Assembly (NCBI RefSeq): GCF_018917935.1
Contig: NZ_JAHLPN010000006.1
Location: forward strand, 62,001 to 126,000
Direction: 5' to 3'
Length of the DNA: 64,000 nt
From: Kineothrix sp. MSJ-39
GTDB taxonomy: Bacteria; Bacillota; Clostridia; Lachnospirales; Lachnospiraceae
The notes below the pieces were generated by a model. The model saw only the letters and a list, made by a program, of their open reading frames with translations. It was not told the origin of the DNA and did no database searches. The translations under genes and the position numbers were made by a program. Shown one piece after another: positions 62,368 through 64,000 of this stretch; the stretch's first letter is position 1; every line of letters starts with the position of its first letter.

Positions 62368-63279
62368 ATGTTCCAGATAGTTGTTGACTCTGCTGCCAAT
62401 ATTCCGGCAGAGCTTGTGAAAAAGTACCAGATTCAGGTGCTTTCTTTTGTGAATTATGTAGACGGTAAGGAGCTTGTCTGCTTCGATCCGGCTCTCTCTC
62501 CGGAAGAAGAACGGGAAAAAGGCAAAAAATATTATGACGCGATGCGTGCAGGCATGGATGTCAAAACAGGACTGATCTCCAGTGGAGATTTTGAAGCCTG
62601 CTTCCGCAGCATTATGGAAAAGGATGAAGATGTCCTTTATTTTTCTCTCAGTAAAAATATCAGCGGTAACTTTAACTCCGCAAGACTTGCAGCTGAAGAA
62701 CTGATGGAAAATCCGCCATGCGGCAGAAAGATCCGCATGATTGATTCCCTGAATGCCTCTCTGGCACAGGGCATTTTAGCAATCTACGCCAGTGAAATGC
62801 GTTCGCAGGGCATGGAAGTAGACGCAGTTGCCGACATACTGGAAACTTATCCCGCAAAAATGAACGGCGTATTTACAGTCGGCGATCTGAAATATCTGGC
62901 AAAAACAGGACGTCTGACCGGTTCTGCTGCTTTTGTCGGTAATCTTCTGCAGATCAAGCCGATCCTGCGCGGCAATAAAGACGGCTATATCGTACAGTTC
63001 AAGAAATGCCGTGGCAGAAAAGCTGCCTTGAATACGCTGATCAATTTAGTCTGCGATACGATCGTGGAACCGGAAAAACAGATCATCGGTATTGCACATG
63101 CAGATGCTTATGAAGATTCTCTGTATGTGATGGACGAGATCCAGAAGCGTATAAAAGTGCGTGACTTTATCAATACTTCCTATGATTATTGTACAGGCAG
63201 CCATGTCGGTCCGGATACCATTGCCCTGTTCTATATGGCAAAGGATCGTGAGCTTGGCGTCACCCCAGATGCTGAATAA
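62368..63279 (+). CDS. DegV family fatty-acid-binding protein
   Basis: 303 residues with the two-domain EDD fold: IVVDSAANIPAELVKKY, LISSGDFEACF, LYFSLSKNISGNFNSARLAA, RMIDSLNASLAQGILAIYA, FTVGDLKYLAKTGRLTG, NLLQIKPILRGNKDG and GSHVGPDTIALFYM. DegV/FakB-type proteins carry fatty acids to the FakA kinase; no fakA is in the window. AGGTG precedes the ATG. Single-gene unit between a consensus promoter and a terminator. Confidence 0.92.
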   Translation: MFQIVVDSAANIPAELVKKYQIQVLSFVNYVDGKELVCFDPALSPEEEREKGKKYYDAMRAGMDVKTGLISSGDFEACFRSIMEKDEDVLYFSLSKNISGNFNSARLAAEELMENPPCGRKIRMIDSLNASLAQGILAIYASEMRSQGMEVDAVADILETYPAKMNGVFTVGDLKYLAKTGRLTGSAAFVGNLLQIKPILRGNKDGYIVQFKKCRGRKAALNTLINLVCDTIVEPEKQIIGIAHADAYEDSLYVMDEIQKRIKVRDFINTSYDYCTGSHVGPDTIALFYMAKDRELGVTPDAE

Positions 63280-63330
63280 GATGCCCGCAATGCAGAATAC
63301 AGATTACAAATACCCAATAAAATAAGCAAC

Positions 63331-63361
63331 AGAAAAGCTCCGCTGATCGCGGAGCTTTTCT
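63331..63361. terminator. Bidirectional terminator between degV and the phosphate-transporter gene
   Basis: Perfect 13-bp stem (63331-63343 with 63349-63361) and 5-base loop. The arm ends TTTTCT on both strands, between convergent genes. Confidence 0.8.
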
Positions 63362-63370
63362 AATGCCCTC

Positions 63371-64000
63371 TCAGGCTTTCTCTTCTTTTTCTTTCTCTAT
63401 CGTATACTTGCCGGAATAATAATTCAGGTCGGTCATCACCTGGGAATCCGGTGATTTACGGATATCACGCAGATATTCATGCGTATTGAAATCGTCCGCT
63501 TCAAATTCGATCATTGCCACCGCAATGTTGGAACAATGCGCTGCAATACGCTCTAAGTTGCTGAGCAGGTCATTAAAAGCAAATCCGTTATTGATATCAC
63601 AGTTTCCTTTTTGCAGGCGGATGATATGATTTTTCTTGATCTCGCCGCAGAGCAGCCGGATCGTAATACGCAGCGGCTCTACCCGGTGTGCGATTTCTAT
63701 ATCATCATGCTCAAATGCATGAATGGTCAGCTCCATGATCTCTTTCACTGCTGCGATCAGCACCTCTGATTCCTTCTGGGCTTCCGGGGAGAAGCGGATA
63801 TTTTTCTCGCTGATCTCCTTTGCCACTCGTGAAATACCGCAGGCATGATCGGCAATTCGCTCAAAATCACTGACTGTATGCAAAAACTTTGCACTCTGCC
63901 GTGTCTGCTGCTGGTTCTGCTCTGTCGCGGTAACACGCATCAGATAAGTGCCAAGCCTGTCTTCGTATTTATCGATGATCTTTTCTTTGTCCTGGATCTT
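63371..64000 (-). CDS. Na/Pi-cotransporter-type protein, C-terminal PhoU-like part only
   Basis: The frame is open to the right edge: 209 residues plus stop are visible, and the gene starts outside the window. The visible part begins KIQDKEKIIDKYEDRLGTYL and continues FLHTVSDFERIADHACGISR and FNDLLSNLERIAAHCSNIAV. These are the two ERIxDHxxxI-type helices of a PhoU-like domain, which in NptA-type transporters follows the membrane part. It is predicted to bind metal and regulate phosphate uptake. The membrane half is not seen, so a free PhoU protein cannot be excluded. The Lys/Glu tail is KEKEEKA. Confidence 0.82.
   Translation of the reverse strand, partial: KIQDKEKIIDKYEDRLGTYLMRVTATEQNQQQTRQSAKFLHTVSDFERIADHACGISRVAKEISEKNIRFSPEAQKESEVLIAAVKEIMELTIHAFEHDDIEIAHRVEPLRITIRLLCGEIKKNHIIRLQKGNCDINNGFAFNDLLSNLERIAAHCSNIAVAMIEFEADDFNTHEYLRDIRKSPDSQVMTDLNYYSGKYTIEKEKEEKA

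Overview
The window looks like a chromosomal segment of a low-to-moderate GC Clostridia, most likely Lachnospiraceae. The evidence is the cell-wall and translation operon orders, a MurE with the meso-diaminopimelate motif DNPR, sporulation-type wall genes (tandem class B PBPs, a signal-less CwlC-like amidase), YesM/YesN-type sugar regulation, and a SCIFF peptide with its radical SAM maturase. No rRNA, tRNA, CRISPR array, insertion sequence or phage gene was found.

Region 1 (1-9.9 kb, minus strand) is the division and cell wall (dcw) operon, read mraZ, rsmH, ftsL-like, two class B PBPs, mraY, murD, ftsW/spoVE, then a murA-like gene cut by the window edge. It starts from a near-consensus promoter followed at once by four AAGTGG repeats with 10-bp period, which look like the MraZ operator. 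Region 2 (9.9-12 kb) is ychF-lgt.

Region 3 (12-25 kb) is accessory sugar metabolism. A four-gene operon (cellobiose 2-epimerase, SGNH esterase, GH2 beta-mannosidase, AGE-family isomerase) under a divergent AraC regulator suggests cytoplasmic processing of acetylated manno-oligosaccharides. Two membrane-anchored XRE regulators follow. Then comes a visibly AT-richer module (GH43, GH5, AraC) bounded by two identical 32-bp copies of one terminator hairpin, so it may be an inserted cassette. Region 4 (25-34 kb) has a complete LsrB/RhaS-like sugar ABC transporter plus a 6-phospho-3-hexuloisomerase-like enzyme, with a divergent YesM/YesN two-component system.

Region 5 (34-47 kb) appears to be one operon of eleven genes: murE, priA, def, fmt, a zinc membrane peptidase, rsmB, rlmN, prpC, prkC, rsgA, rpe. 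It joins wall precursor synthesis, replication restart, nascent-protein maturation, ribosome assembly and the PASTA kinase/phosphatase pair. Region 6 (47-55.9 kb) has recJ, a surface amidase, a hybrid histidine kinase, secDF, and the scfA/scfB pair. scfA is a 47-residue gene easily missed by length cut-offs. Region 7 (56-64 kb) has a CorC-type membrane protein, a small membrane protein, a CwlC-like amidase, a phosphopantetheinyl transferase, aspS, hisS, degV, and a Na/Pi-cotransporter-type gene cut by the right edge.

Protein identities rest on motifs read by eye. Starts were often moved inward from the longest open frame to the codon with the best Shine-Dalgarno (SD) site, as noted per gene. 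Promoters, operators and hairpins are pattern readings without experimental support.
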